Shown one piece after another: positions 49,373-61,295 of a stretch of 64,000 bases of DNA. The stretch spans positions 37,413,653 to 37,477,652 of the forward strand of contig NC_065572.1 in NCBI RefSeq assembly GCF_937616625.2, written 5' to 3'. The DNA is from Mercurialis annua. Lineage: Eukaryota > Streptophyta > Magnoliopsida > Malpighiales > Euphorbiaceae. The translations under genes and the position numbers were made by a program. Position 1 is the stretch's first letter, and each line of letters begins with the position of its first letter. The notes under the pieces were generated by a model. The model was not told the DNA's origin, did not search any database, and worked only from the letters and a program-made list of their open reading frames with translations.

Positions 49373-51355
49373 CGTTTGGATTTGTTTTGTAACGTTTATA
49401 AACATTTTGCTTAAATCGCTAAAAACATGAAACGTTTGGTTTCGTTTCGTAACATTTGTAAACGACGTTTGTAAACGTTTTGCTTAAATCGCTAAAAATG
49501 TGAAACGTTTGGATTTGTTTTGTAACGTTTGTAAACGTTTGGCTTAAATCGCTAAAAAGGTGAAACACTTGGATTTGTTTCACAAAGTTTGGACACGTTT
49601 GGTTTAAACCGCTAAAAAGGGGAAACGTTTGGATTTGTTTCTTAACGTTTGTAAACGTACAAATCCAAACGTTTCACCTTTTTAGCAATTTAAGCCAAAC
49701 GTTTGCAGACATTATGAAATACAAACATTTACAAACATTATAAAATAACTCCAAATGTTTCACCGTTTTAGCAATTTAAGCCAAACGTTTACAAACATTA
49801 CGAAACAAAAACAAACGTGTCACATTTTTAACAATATAAGCAAAAAATTTACAAACATTACAAAACAAAACCAAATGTTTCACATTTTTCGCGATTTAAG
49901 CTAAACGTTTAAAACGTTACGAAACCAATCTAAACATTTCACCTTTTTAGCGATTTATGCCAAACGTTTAAAACGTTACGAAACCAATCCAAACGTTTAA
50001 AACAGCTACAAAACCAATCCAGATGTTTACAAACATTACGAAAGAAATCCGAACTTTTCACCTTTTTAGCGATTTCAGCCAAACGTTTACAAACGTTACG
50101 AAAAAAAATCCGAAACGTTTCACCTTTTTAGCGATATAAGGCAAACGTTACAACGTTACAAAACCAATCCAAACGTTTGCAAATGTTACAAAACAAAACG
50201 TTTAAACGTTTGGATTTTTTTGGATTTGTTAAGTAACGTTTGTAAACGTTTGGCTTCCATCCCTAAAAAGGTTAAACATTTGGTTTTGTTTAGTAACGTT
50301 TGTAAACGTTTTGCTTATATCACTAAAAAGGGGAAACGTTTGGATTTGTTTCATAAAATTTGTAAACATTTGAATTTCAATCGCTAAAAATGTGAAACAT
50401 GTGGATTTGTTTCGTCATGTTTGTAAACGTTTGGCTTAAATCGCTAAAAAGGTGAAATGTTTGGATTTGATTCGTAACTATGTAAACGTTTGGATTGGTT
50501 TCGTTTGGCTTAAATCGCAAGAAAGGTGAAACGTTTGGTTTTGTTTCGTAGTGTTTGTAAACGTTTGGCTTAGATCGCTAAAAAGGTGAAACGTTTGGAT
50601 TGGTTTCATAAGGTTTGTAAACGTTTGGCTTAAATGGATAGAATGGTGAAACGTTTGGTTTTTTTGTAACAATTGTAAATGTTTGGCTTAGATCGCTAGA
50701 AAGATAAAATGTTTAGATTTGTTTGGTAACGTTTGTAAATGTTTGGCTTAAATCGCTAAAAAGGTGAAACGTTTGGATTGGTTTTGTAACGTTTGTAAAC
50801 GTTTGGCTTAAATCTATAAAAAGGTGAAACGTTTAAACGTTTGGAATTGTTTTGTAACGTTTTCAACTTTTGGCTTATATCGCTAAAAAGGTGAAACATT
50901 TGGATTGATTTTGTAACGTTTTAAACATTTGGATTAAATTCGTAACGATTTAAATGTTTGGCTTAAATCGCTAAAAAGGTGAAACGTTTGTAAAGGTTTG
51001 GTTCGCTAAAAGTGTAAAACGTTTGGATTTATTTCATAACGTTTTTTAGTGATTTAAGCCAAACGTTTACAAAGGTTACGAAACCAATCCAAATGTTTCA
51101 CCTTTTTAGCGATTTAAGCTAAACATTTAAAACGTTACAAAACCAATCCAAACGTTACAAAACAAAACCAAACGTTTCACCTTTTTAGCAATTTAACCAA
51201 ACATTTAAACCGTTTCAAAACCAATCCAAACGTTTATAAAACTTACGATACAAAGCCAAACGTTTCATGTTTTTAGCAATTTAAGCCAAATGTTTACCAA
51301 CGTTACGAAACAAATGCAAACCTTTAAAACATAGCGAAACAAAGCCAAATGTTTC
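49373..51355. repeat. 60-bp satellite, block D
   Basis: Forward to about 49660, reverse to 50205, forward to 51045, reverse to 51355. It contains many short units with AAACCAATCC or GGATTGGTTT. No genes. Confidence 0.95.
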
Positions 51356-51704
51356 TGTCACGATCCATTTTCATGAATCGTGACCGGCGCTATGGTATGG
51401 GTATGGTCGTACCAAACCCCGTAGCAAGCCTCGCGGAAAATTAACAAACATTTAAACCTGCAGAAAACTGCTCGGGGGCAACCGAGACTCCAACCTAAGT
51501 CTAGCAATTTATATTACAGTTCTAATATAAATAACTTAAATATCTGGAAGGTTCGGCAACATGCCTTATATATAACAATGAAATAATAATACAGAGTAAA
51601 CATGTCAATAATAAACAATCGGAAAAACCGACAATCCCAATGTAATATATAAACTAGTTCTACTGCGGTCTAAGAGTTCGAAAACAGTGAGTAGTTTAAA
51701 TAAC

Positions 51705-52685
51705 GAACAAAGGATCACTTTCACCATTGAACTTGCGTCAAAGTATCAAAAAAGTCCAAAGCTGGAAAATAGGATCACTTATACCCTGAACTTGCGTATT
51801 TCGGCTCAAAAACACCCCTCCCCACTCTCACCTCAGAGAGTGAGTTACACTCTCCGGTTTTAGATAGTGGTTTTCATTTCAAAGTGGTTTTATCCAAAAA
51901 AAAGGTTAAAATGGTTCTTAAAATTTTCAATTTTTTTAAATTAACATATAAGACTTTCAAATTAATAATTTAATTTAAAACTTTATTTATATTATTAATA
52001 ATATTTAAAAATATAAGGAATTTATTGTATATTTTACATTTTTATTTATTTTTATATTTAAAAAAATGTTTTCCTCTGCTCCTCATCGGAGGAGCAGATC
52101 TGCTCCTCAGATGAGGAGCAGAGCTCCTCGTGAAAAACGAGGAGGCGCTGCTCCTCATCTGAGGAGCAGAGCCTCCTCGTGAAAACGAGGAGCACTGCTC
52201 CTCCGATGAGGAGCAGATCTGCTCCTCGTCGGAGGAGCAAAGCTCCTCGTGAAAATGAGGAGCTCTACTCCTCAGATGAGGAGCAGGGCCTCCTCTTTCA
52301 TGAGGAGGCTCTGCTCCTCATCGGAGGAGCACTGCTCCTCCGATGAGGAGCAGTCAGAAAATTGAGGAGCTACTGCTCCTCGGAGCAGCAGCTCCCAAAA
52401 AAAATTAAAAATATTTTTTGGATAAAAGTCAAAAAAGTCCCTAATTTATTTAATGGTATATTATAATTAATTAGTGATAAAATTTGATTAATTAGTGTTG
52501 ATTATAATTAATTAGTGTAAGATATGATTAATTTAAATCTCACTCTCCAATTAAGGTGCCACGTCAGCAAAGGGGTCTTTTTGAGCCGGTTTACACAAGT
52601 TCAGGGTATAAGTGATCCGGTTTTCCAGCTTTGTACTTTTTTCATACTTTGACGCAAGTTCGGGGGTGAAAGTGATCCTTTATTC
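51705..52685. mobile_element. Non-autonomous Mutator-like DNA transposon
   Basis: The element is 981 bp with terminal inverted repeats of about 115 bp (51705-51820 and 52570-52685) beginning GAACAAAGGATCAC and GAATAAAGGATCAC. It is flanked by a perfect 10-bp duplication TTTAAATAAC (51695-51704 and 52686-52695). Long inverted repeats with a 9-11-bp duplication point to the Mutator superfamily. Each repeat also holds an internal direct repeat around GGATCACTT...GAACTTGCGT. There is no transposase. The centre carries a palindrome array. It is nested in a G1b LTR. Confidence 0.9.
52077..52394. repeat. GC-rich palindrome array inside the Mutator-like element
   Basis: About 320 bp are built from CTGCTCCTC and GAGGAGCAG in alternating orientation, for example the inverted repeat around CATCGG at 52077-52097, with GTGAAAA and AGATCT linkers. 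It is far richer in G and C than its surroundings, which are nearly pure AT on both sides. Minus-strand reading frames across it are artefacts of the repeat. Confidence 0.93.
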
Positions 52686-55435
52686 TTTAAATAACATAAA
52701 ACCTCCAAAAAATCAAAAGGATCGGAGTGGACCAACTTTCAAATCATAAACCTAGAAAAATTGGGAAAACAACGGGGTCAGATATACTGAGATGAGTTCG
52801 CAATACTATTTACATTTATTAAATTTAAAACCCTTAAATAAAAACATTTTATACTAATATAGTATAATTATGGAAAACAGTATTGAAATGATCCCAGCGT
52901 AAGTATGACTTAGCATACTGATAAACCCAGAGTGGACGGGAACATATCCTCGTCATATACCAGCGTAAGCAAGATATTAGTCTCCTGATCCCAGAGTACT
53001 TACCGGTGCACACAGTCTGGATATAAGCCTATCGAGTAGCTCGTTTCAATCCAGATTCATAATCGCTTAAAACAGTTCAAAAACATTTATAATACTAAAA
53101 TAAATTTCAGTACTTAATAAAGAGGTAAATAGCACTAAAAACTCACTACTTGCTTATCCACGTGAATCTTGGCAAACAGCTAACCCTGCGTAGACTCAGA
53201 AGCACGAGCAGTCGAGGGGTCTAAAACAATATATTAATTAAAATTCATTCAACCCCTAACTCTAAGAATACTAGACACCACATAGGACTAGCGCCATACA
53301 AAGTCTCGCACAAGCATAGCCAAAGCAAAAGAAAAATTAATTACATAATGACCCGAGTCAAAAATGAACCACATCGAGTAATGTAATAAATAAGCCAAGT
53401 CTATTGGGTTTCCGCTTTAAAATCCGTTCCTGAAAATATTACTTAAATAATAAGTAAATAATAATTTAAATCCATTTTCTCAAATATTTGGTTAACCGAG
53501 TTATCAATGGCTACCAAGCTACCTCACCTGTCGGGTGACCCAAGTCTAACCTGACCCAAATATTTTGTCAAAATATAAATCAGAGTTTATAATTTTCAAA
53601 AATAACTTGTTAAAACAAATATGATCATATCCAATTATAAACCATAGTTTATAATTATAGAATCAACTTTGATTAAATAATAAATCAATATTTAAAACGG
53701 AACCCAATAGCTTTAACTTCGAGTAACCCAAGTTACTATAAAAAACTTAATCAAATAAGTTTTTTTAAAAAACGTTCAAGAGCTAAATTGTAATTTAGCC
53801 AAAATGACATACCAAAAAGATATTTAAAATCAAATATAATTATCCGAGTAATTATATTAATTTAGATTATAAAATAATCATTGTTTTCAATTTGTCAAAT
53901 TATATAACGAAAACCAAAAGTTAAAATATCATTTAATCACGTTGGCACGCTAAGCCCAAAATCTCAAATTGATAATTAATTAATAATTATTAATTTAATT
54001 TTAAATAACTCAAATATTGTTTTTATGTTTTAAAAATAATATTACTAATTTGATAAACTTTCAAATTAAAAGAAATTCCCAATTCCCATTCATATAGTCA
54101 AAATAAATAATTTAATTTAAAATCACTTAAATTATAATAGGATTAATTTTTATTCTACAGTTAAAATAATGGTACCCAAAGTAATTTAAAATCATAATTA
54201 ATAATTAAGTCGCCGAAATAAAAGTCGAAACTAATTTCGTAGATTAAAAATCAAAATCAATTAAAAAACAGTTAATAAATAAGTTAAGGAATTATTAGGT
54301 TTTAAGCAAAACAATTCAGTAACTAATATAGCCATTTAACCAAAAAGAATGAAAAGCAGCCAAACAATCACTGCCACCTCGTCATCTTCTACAAATAGCA
54401 AACTCAACCTTTACAAATTAACACAGTAATGAATCCCGTATAAAATCCAAACTAACAATTCAACAAATTCTTAACAAAACTCAAAGAAGCAAGAACAACC
54501 AATCAAGAATAAATAATCATAAGGGGTACAACAAAAATCAAGCTAAGTAAAAGTTCATTCTTGAAGAAAATAACATGGCGGAGATGATGGTAAGGAGACC
54601 CCGAAACCAAACCAACAATTATGATAGAAACCGTCAGACAAACTTCCCATTGAAATTAATCAGATAATAACTAACATTCCTAGAGATTTATAAACACCAA
54701 ACTCTCAAAATCAAAGCCAAAAGGAGGTAAAAACTCGGCAGTTAACAGTTTGTAATACTCATAATTAATAACAATATAAAGCGATGAGACGGCGGTGACT
54801 CTACCGAATAGATTTACGTACCGTTTGACGGAATTCGAAAAGTAAAGTTGTAGTGGTATGAGTCTACTTTCACGGGGATGAAACAGAACTGAAATCGATC
54901 TAAAAACAGCTGCGAATGGATCGAAAAACAAAAGTATCGTTTTAGAATTCAAAACATAATATTACTTGAAAACGGTAAAACGGCGGCAGCGAATACGGAG
55001 AGGATAACGTACCAAATCAGAATCTGAAACTTTGAAATTGTAGGGGATCGAGTCTACTCTCGCTGGGATGAAACGGAACGTAAAATAACGCTATAACGAA
55101 GGAGAAAAAATCAAATTACGGAAACGCCGTTTTCAGCTAAAAAGGATAATTAAGGAATGAAACTTACCGAAGAACACTGATCTTTGGTTGATGATTAGCA
55201 CAAGGATTTGCAGCAATTTGGAGTAGGAAAGACGACTAGGGTTTGTGAATATTTCAGGGACAATAGGATTTTAATCGATGTTTAAAAAGAACCTAAAATT
55301 TAAGGAACAAAAGAAAAGAAACGCAGCACTTCTTCTACTGCTATTCAATTCAGAATGCTTAAAAGAAATGGTGGGCTTTCTAATATCTTTGGCTATCTAC
55401 TAATTTGATGGGTTTCTACGTAAAAGACAAGACAT

Positions 55436-55454
55436 ATGCATGAGTTTCATGCAT
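55436..55454. repeat. Hairpin in G1b LTR
   Basis: ATGCATGA and TCATGCAT arms (8 bp) surround GTT, about 220 bp from the LTR start. This is the same offset as the different palindrome in the G1a LTR, and both are followed by GCTAAAT. Confidence 0.7.
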
Positions 55455-55669
55455 GCTAAATATATAAACTTTTCTTTTCTTTTCTTTTTTTTTCTTTTAA
55501 AAATTTTAATAATACAAACCAAACACGAGTCGAATCAACGAGCGACAAAATAAGAATTAAATAAAAATATATAATAATAGTAATAATAAATTACTTAAAA
55601 CTTGACGGAATAAAGAAAACTAAAATTAAAATTCAAAAAAATAATAATTTAAAAATACGGGATATTACA

Positions 55670-58361
55670 TTCCCCTTTTTTGCGATTTAAGCCAAATGTT
55701 TACAAACTTTACGAAACAAATCAAAATATTCCATATTTTTAGCGATTTAAGCCAAACGTTTAGAAATATTACGAAACAAATCCAAACGTTTCCAATTTTT
55801 AGCAATTTAAGCCAAACGTTTACAAACGTTACGAAACAAATTCAAATGTTTCACCTTTTTAGCGATTTAAGCCAAATGTTTACAAACGTTACGAAACAAA
55901 TCCAAACGTTTCACCTTTTTAGCGATTCAAGCCAAACGTTTAAAACATTACGAAACCAATCCAAATATTTAGAAACGTTACAAATCAAAACCAAACGATT
56001 CAACTTTTAAGCGATTTAAACCAAAAGTTTAAAACCATTACGAAACAAAGCCAAACGTTTTACATTTTTAGCGATTTAAGCCAAACTTTTACAAACGTTA
56101 TGAAACAAGACCAAACGTTTTGCCTTTTTAGCGATTTAAGCCAAACGTTTACAAACGTTACGAAACAAAACCAAATATTTCACATTTTTAGCGATTTAAG
56201 CCAAACGTTTACAAACGTTACGAAATAAATCCAAATGTTTCATTTAGCGATTTAAGTCAAATGTTTACAAACGTTACGAAACAAATCCAAAACCAAAAAA
56301 TTCACGTTTTAAGCAATTTAAGTCAAACGTTAGAAAACAAATCCAAACGTTTCACCTTTTTAGCGATTTAAGCCAAACGTTTAAAACATTACGAAACCAA
56401 TCCAAACATTTAAAACGTTTCGAAACAAATTCAAACGACCACAAACGTTACGAAATAAAACCAAACGTTTCACCTTTTTAGCGAATTAAGCCAAACGTTT
56501 AAAACGTTACGAAACCAATCCAAACGTTTAAAACGTTACGAAACAAATCCAAACGTTTAACCCTTTTAGCGATTTAGTCCAAACGTTTAAAACGTTACGA
56601 AACCAATCCATACGTGTAAAACATTACGAAACAAATCTAAACATTTCAGTTAAATTTCTAAAAAGGGGAAATGTTTGGATTTTTTTGTAACGTTTGTAAA
56701 CGTTTGGCCTAAATCGCTAAAAAGGTGAAATATTTGGATTTGTTCGTATCGTTTGTAAACGTTTGGCTTAAATCACTAAAAAGGTGAAACGTTTGGATTA
56801 ATAAAAAGGGGAAACGTTTGGATTTGTTTCGTAACGTTTTTGGTTTCGTAACGTTTGTAAACGTTTTGCATAAATCGCTAAAAAGGAGAAATGTTTGGAT
56901 TCGTTTCGTAAAGTTTTAAACATTTGGATTGCTTTCGTAACATTTTAAACTTTTGGCTTAAATCGCTAAAAAGGTGAAACATTTGGATTTGTTTCGTAAC
57001 ATTTGTAAACATTTGGCTTAAATCGCTAAAAAGGTGAAACATTTGGATTTGTTTCGTAGCGTTTTAAACGTTTGGATTGGTTTCATAACGTTTTAAACGT
57101 TTGGCTTAAATTGCTGAAAAGGTGAAACGTTTGTATTTATTTCGTAACGTTTGTAAATGTTTGGCTTAAATCACTAAAAAGGTGAAACATCTGTTTTTTT
57201 TTTGTAACGTTTTAAACGTTTGGCTTAAATCGCTAAAAAGGTGAAACGTTTGGATTTGTTTTGTAATATTTGTAAACGTTTGGCTTAAATTGCTAAAAAG
57301 GTGAAACCGCTAAAGCAGTGAAACGTTTGGTTTTGTTTGAAACGTTTGTAAACGTTTGGCTTAAATCGCTAAAAAGGAGAAGCGTTTGGATTTGTTATGT
57401 AATGTTTGTAAATATTTAGCTTAAATCACTAAAAAGGTGAAACTTCTAAAAAGGTGAATCGTTTGGATTCGTTTCGTAACGTTTGTCTACGTTTTGCTTA
57501 AATCGCCAAAAAGGTGAAAAGTTTGGATTTGTTTCATAACGTTTATAACGTTTGGATTGGTTTAGCAACGTTTTAAATGTTTGGCTTAAATCGCTAAAAT
57601 GGTGAAACGTTTGGATTTGTTTCGTAATGTTTGTAAACGTTTGGATTGCTTTCCTAACGTTGTAAACGTTTGGCTTAAATCGCTAAAAAGGCGGAACTTT
57701 TGGATTTCTTTTGTAACGTTTTAAACGTTTGTATTAGTTTTGTAAACGTGTAGCTTAAATCGCTGAAAATGGGAAACGTTTGGTTGGGTTTCATAACATC
57801 TGTAAACGTTTCGCTTAAATCGCCTAAAAGGTGAAATATTTTGATATGTTTCGTAACGTTTTAAAAGTTTGGATTGGTTTTGTAACGTTTATAAACGTTT
57901 GGCTTTAATCGCTAAAAAGGTAAAACTTTTGTATTTGTTTCGTAACGTTTACAAACGGTAAGAAACAAAACCAAACGATTAAAACATTAAGAAACAAATC
58001 CAAATGTTTCACCTTTTTAGCGATTTAATCCAAATGTTTACAAACATTACGAAACAAAATCAAACGTTTCACCTTTTTAGCAATTTAAGTGAAATGTTTA
58101 CAAACGTTACGAAACAAAACCAAATGTTTCACCTTTTTAGCGATTTATGCCAAACTTTTACAAATATTACGAAACAAATCCGAACGTATCACCTTTTTAG
58201 CAATTTATGCCAAATGTTTTCAAACGTTACGAAATAAAATCAAACGTTTCCCCTTTTTAATGATTTAAGCCAAATGTTTACAAACGTTACGAAACAAATC
58301 CAAATGTTTAAAACATTAGGAAACAAATACAAATGTGAAACGTTTGGATTGAATTCGTAAC
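55670..58361. repeat. 60-bp satellite, block E
   Basis: Reverse to about 56643, forward to 57948, reverse to 58332, then a forward scrap ending GTAAC at the next LTR. Frames at 55696-56010 and 58004-58237 are monomer translations. Confidence 0.96.
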
Positions 58362-61295
58362 TGTAATATCCCTTATTTGTTTTTATTTAGTTTTTAATGG
58401 GTTTCGGTTATAATAATTGAATTCACGTGTAGATTTATGGTTTAGTTCTTGGTTTAATTATTTTTTTGGTTAGGTCCATTTTAATTGACCCAAGAGCATT
58501 GTTTGTTCTTCATGGCCCATGCAATTCCTTTTTCTTCGTGACCAATAGTTCCATGGATGCAGTGTTATTTTCCCTGCTTGATTTGTTATTTTCCTTTCCT
58601 TATTAAAAGCCTCTTTTAAACCCATTTTAGTTCCCTCATTCCATCAAACCCTAGCCGCAACATTACTCTTCAAATCTCTAAAAATTGTTATGCAAATCAT
58701 CCTCAAAAGTCTAGTGAAATTGGGAAGAACTTCGTTTTATCTTTGTTTGGAGATCTGTTTCATCTCATCCGTAGTAGACTCGATCGTCTACAATCCCTAA
58801 GTTCCGGAAATCATAACGGTACGTAAATAATTCCTTTATAGCCATCGTCATTTGGCGGTTTTCTTAGCTAATTATTGCGATATTTTTTTATTTAAATCAG
58901 CAGTTTAGTATTTTGATATGTTCTTCTTTGTTGTAGCATCAAATTTGGATCCATCTCGTCCTAGTTTTAGTAGACACGCGCCTCTACGATTCTCGTCTTT
59001 GTTTTTGCCAAACGGTACGTAAATCAATCCGCTGCGGTCACCGCCGTTTTATCGTTTTTGTGCGTCATTGTTGGCTTTGTTTGGTGTTTAGGTTCTGCCG
59101 ACGGGTTCTTTTATTGAGGTGATTCAATGATGCTAGATTGTTTGTTTAACCGATTGATTATGGTTTTTCCTTGAGTCTCTTGAATTATGTTTCAGTTCTT
59201 CCATTGTTCTTGTTTGCCATTGATGGTCACTGCTGAATGGTTGTGTTGTTAATGAAATTATGAATCTTGTTCAAATATGTGTTGGTTATGATTTTGGTTA
59301 TTTATTGAAATGGGTATTGTGAATGTTTGGGTTGTACAAGAATTTGGTTTGTTACTATTAATTATAATTTCACGATTTGGTTTCTGTTTTTAGTAACTGG
59401 TTCGGGTACTGTTGGTTGGTTATAACGAGTGTGGGCTGATCTTAGTTTCTTATTTAGAATGTTACTATAAAGTGTTTGATCTTGTTCTTGCATGATAGGC
59501 ACCATTCACTGTCAATTAGGATGCATGATTATGATTTTGGTTCACGTGGGTTTATGCATTTGATGTATTGTTGGCTTAAGGATGACATTTGGCAGTAAAG
59601 TCTTTCCTTAAATTGATTGGCCATTTGAAATATTTATTTTCTATTTGTTAGTTTTCTTATTAATTAAAGGACATTGATTTTATTATATTTTAATTTTAAA
59701 ACCGAATCTTACATTATCGTTTTGATTTCTAAATTGCTATTTGTTAACATTATTTTAATTTTAAAAATAAAGTTGAATTTGATTTTAATTTTAGTCGTTT
59801 TAATTATTATAATCCGAAAATGATATTTATTTTATAAACAATAATTATAATTACTTGGATAATTATTATTTTATTTGAATTATTGATTTGGCGTGTCAAT
59901 TTGGCTAAATTACAATTTAACTTTTAAAATATTTTATTAACTTATTTTAGTTAAGTATTTGATTGTAACTTGGGTTAGTTGAAGTTAAAGATATTGGCTT
60001 CCGTTTTAAATTTGGATTATTATTTTATCAAAGTTGTTGTTATAATTGGATATAAATATATTTATTTAATCAAAGTTATTTTTGGAAATTATAGACTGTG
60101 GTTTATATTTTTGTTAAAATATTTTGGGTCGGATTAGACTTGGGTCACATACATGTGAGGTAACTTGGTAGTTATCGGTACCTCGGCTAACCCACTATTT
60201 GAAAATTGATCTATTTTATTATTTAAATATTATGTAAGTAATATTTTTCTGAAACAGATTTTAATGTGGGAACTCAATAGACCTGACTTATCCTTGACTT
60301 ATTATTTATTTGATTATTGTGTTTTCTCGATGTTGTTCGTATTTTGACTCGGGTCTTTATGTGATTTATTGTCTATCCTGCTTTGACTATACTTGTGCGT
60401 GACTTGGTATTGTGCTAGTCCTATTTGGTGTCTATTACTCTCTAGAGTTAGGGGTTGGTTTTAATATTTGTTTTACCCTGTTCTTAGGCTCGTCGACTAT
60501 TTATGCTTCAGAGTCAAAACAGGTGTTGTCGCTTGCCAGGTTTTCACATAGATTAGTAAGATGTGAGTTTGTACTTACTATTTGACGCTTTATTAAGTAA
60601 ATTGTTATTTTAATATCTATATATTGTATACGTACAATTGCAAAATATTTTTTCATTATACCTCTTAGTTGGAACATGCTACCTAATGGGCTTTATTAAG
60701 ACTGCGTGCGCACTGGTAATGATCTAGGTAAGGTATATGGTAAAATGTGTTAACTCGATGTGAGGATAGCTCTCGGGACAAGGTAGAGTAACTCGGTGTA
60801 GCTCAGCTCTCGGGACACTGGATATGGATTAAGTGGGATCGTTGGTAACTCGGTGTAGCTCAGCTCTCGGGACCAGGCCTACTGGATTAAGGATATATTT
60901 AGTATTGTGGATTAGGGTTTAACTATTATACGTAATGTTTATATTAAATGTTTTAAAAGGGGGTTTAAAGGTTTTCCACTTGATAGATGTTAATAGTGGT
61001 ATGAACTTATCTCAGTATATCTGACCCTGTTGTTTTTCCAATTTTTCCAGGGTTATGATTTGAGAGAGTCAGCTTATCTCCGTTTCTTTACTTTCCTCGG
61101 AGGTCCCATTTAATTTAATAAAGCTGTTAAACTTTTTTATTCTCAGACCGCAGTAGTAACTAGTTATATTTGTTTTGGCATGTTATACTGTTTATTCTGG
61201 TTTATATATATGTCATCTTGTAGACTCGTAGTTGTACGAGCATTTGTTTTATTATGTTGAATATTATGAACTTCTAGAACTAGGTTGAAGCCTCG
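58362..61295 (+). mobile_element. LTR of gypsy-type element (family G1a), interrupted
   Basis: It starts TGTAATATCCC after satellite. It shows the G1a order in forward direction: leader blocks with CGGTACGTAAAT at 58817 and 59013, a long AT-rich middle, the GTAACTCGGTGTAGCTCAGC repeats at 60740-60880, CTCAGTATATCTGACCC near 61011 and AGGTTGAAGCCTCG at 61282. The next expected block (GGTTGCCCCCGAG) is absent because another LTR starts at 61296. No coding region or primer site is present. Confidence 0.85.
60740..60880 (+). repeat. Triple sub-repeat in G1a LTR
   Basis: Three units contain AACTCGGTGTAGCTCAGC (or the variant AACTCGATGTGAGGATAGC) followed by TCTCGGGAC. They are the counterpart of 44410-44555. 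Confidence 0.85.

Larger units (their letters stand above)
51356..55669 (-). mobile_element. Solo LTR of gypsy-type element (family G1b), with nested insertion
   Basis: On the minus strand it starts TGTAATATCCCG at 55669 and ends CGTGACA at 51356. Without the nested 981-bp element and its target duplication the LTR is about 3.3 kb. It is homologous to 19742-21255 and, more distantly, to the G1a LTRs. Satellite lies on both sides. The flanks (GTTTC left, TTCCC right) give only a 3-bp convincing duplication, TTC, so the exact right edge is uncertain. It is non-coding; the 90-codon frame at 54680-54952 overlaps the conserved LTR leader block and is not supported. Confidence 0.85.

Noticed and set aside
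52058..52240. Small protein over the GAGGAGCAG array
   Set aside because: It is a low-complexity translation of the palindromes inside a non-autonomous transposon.
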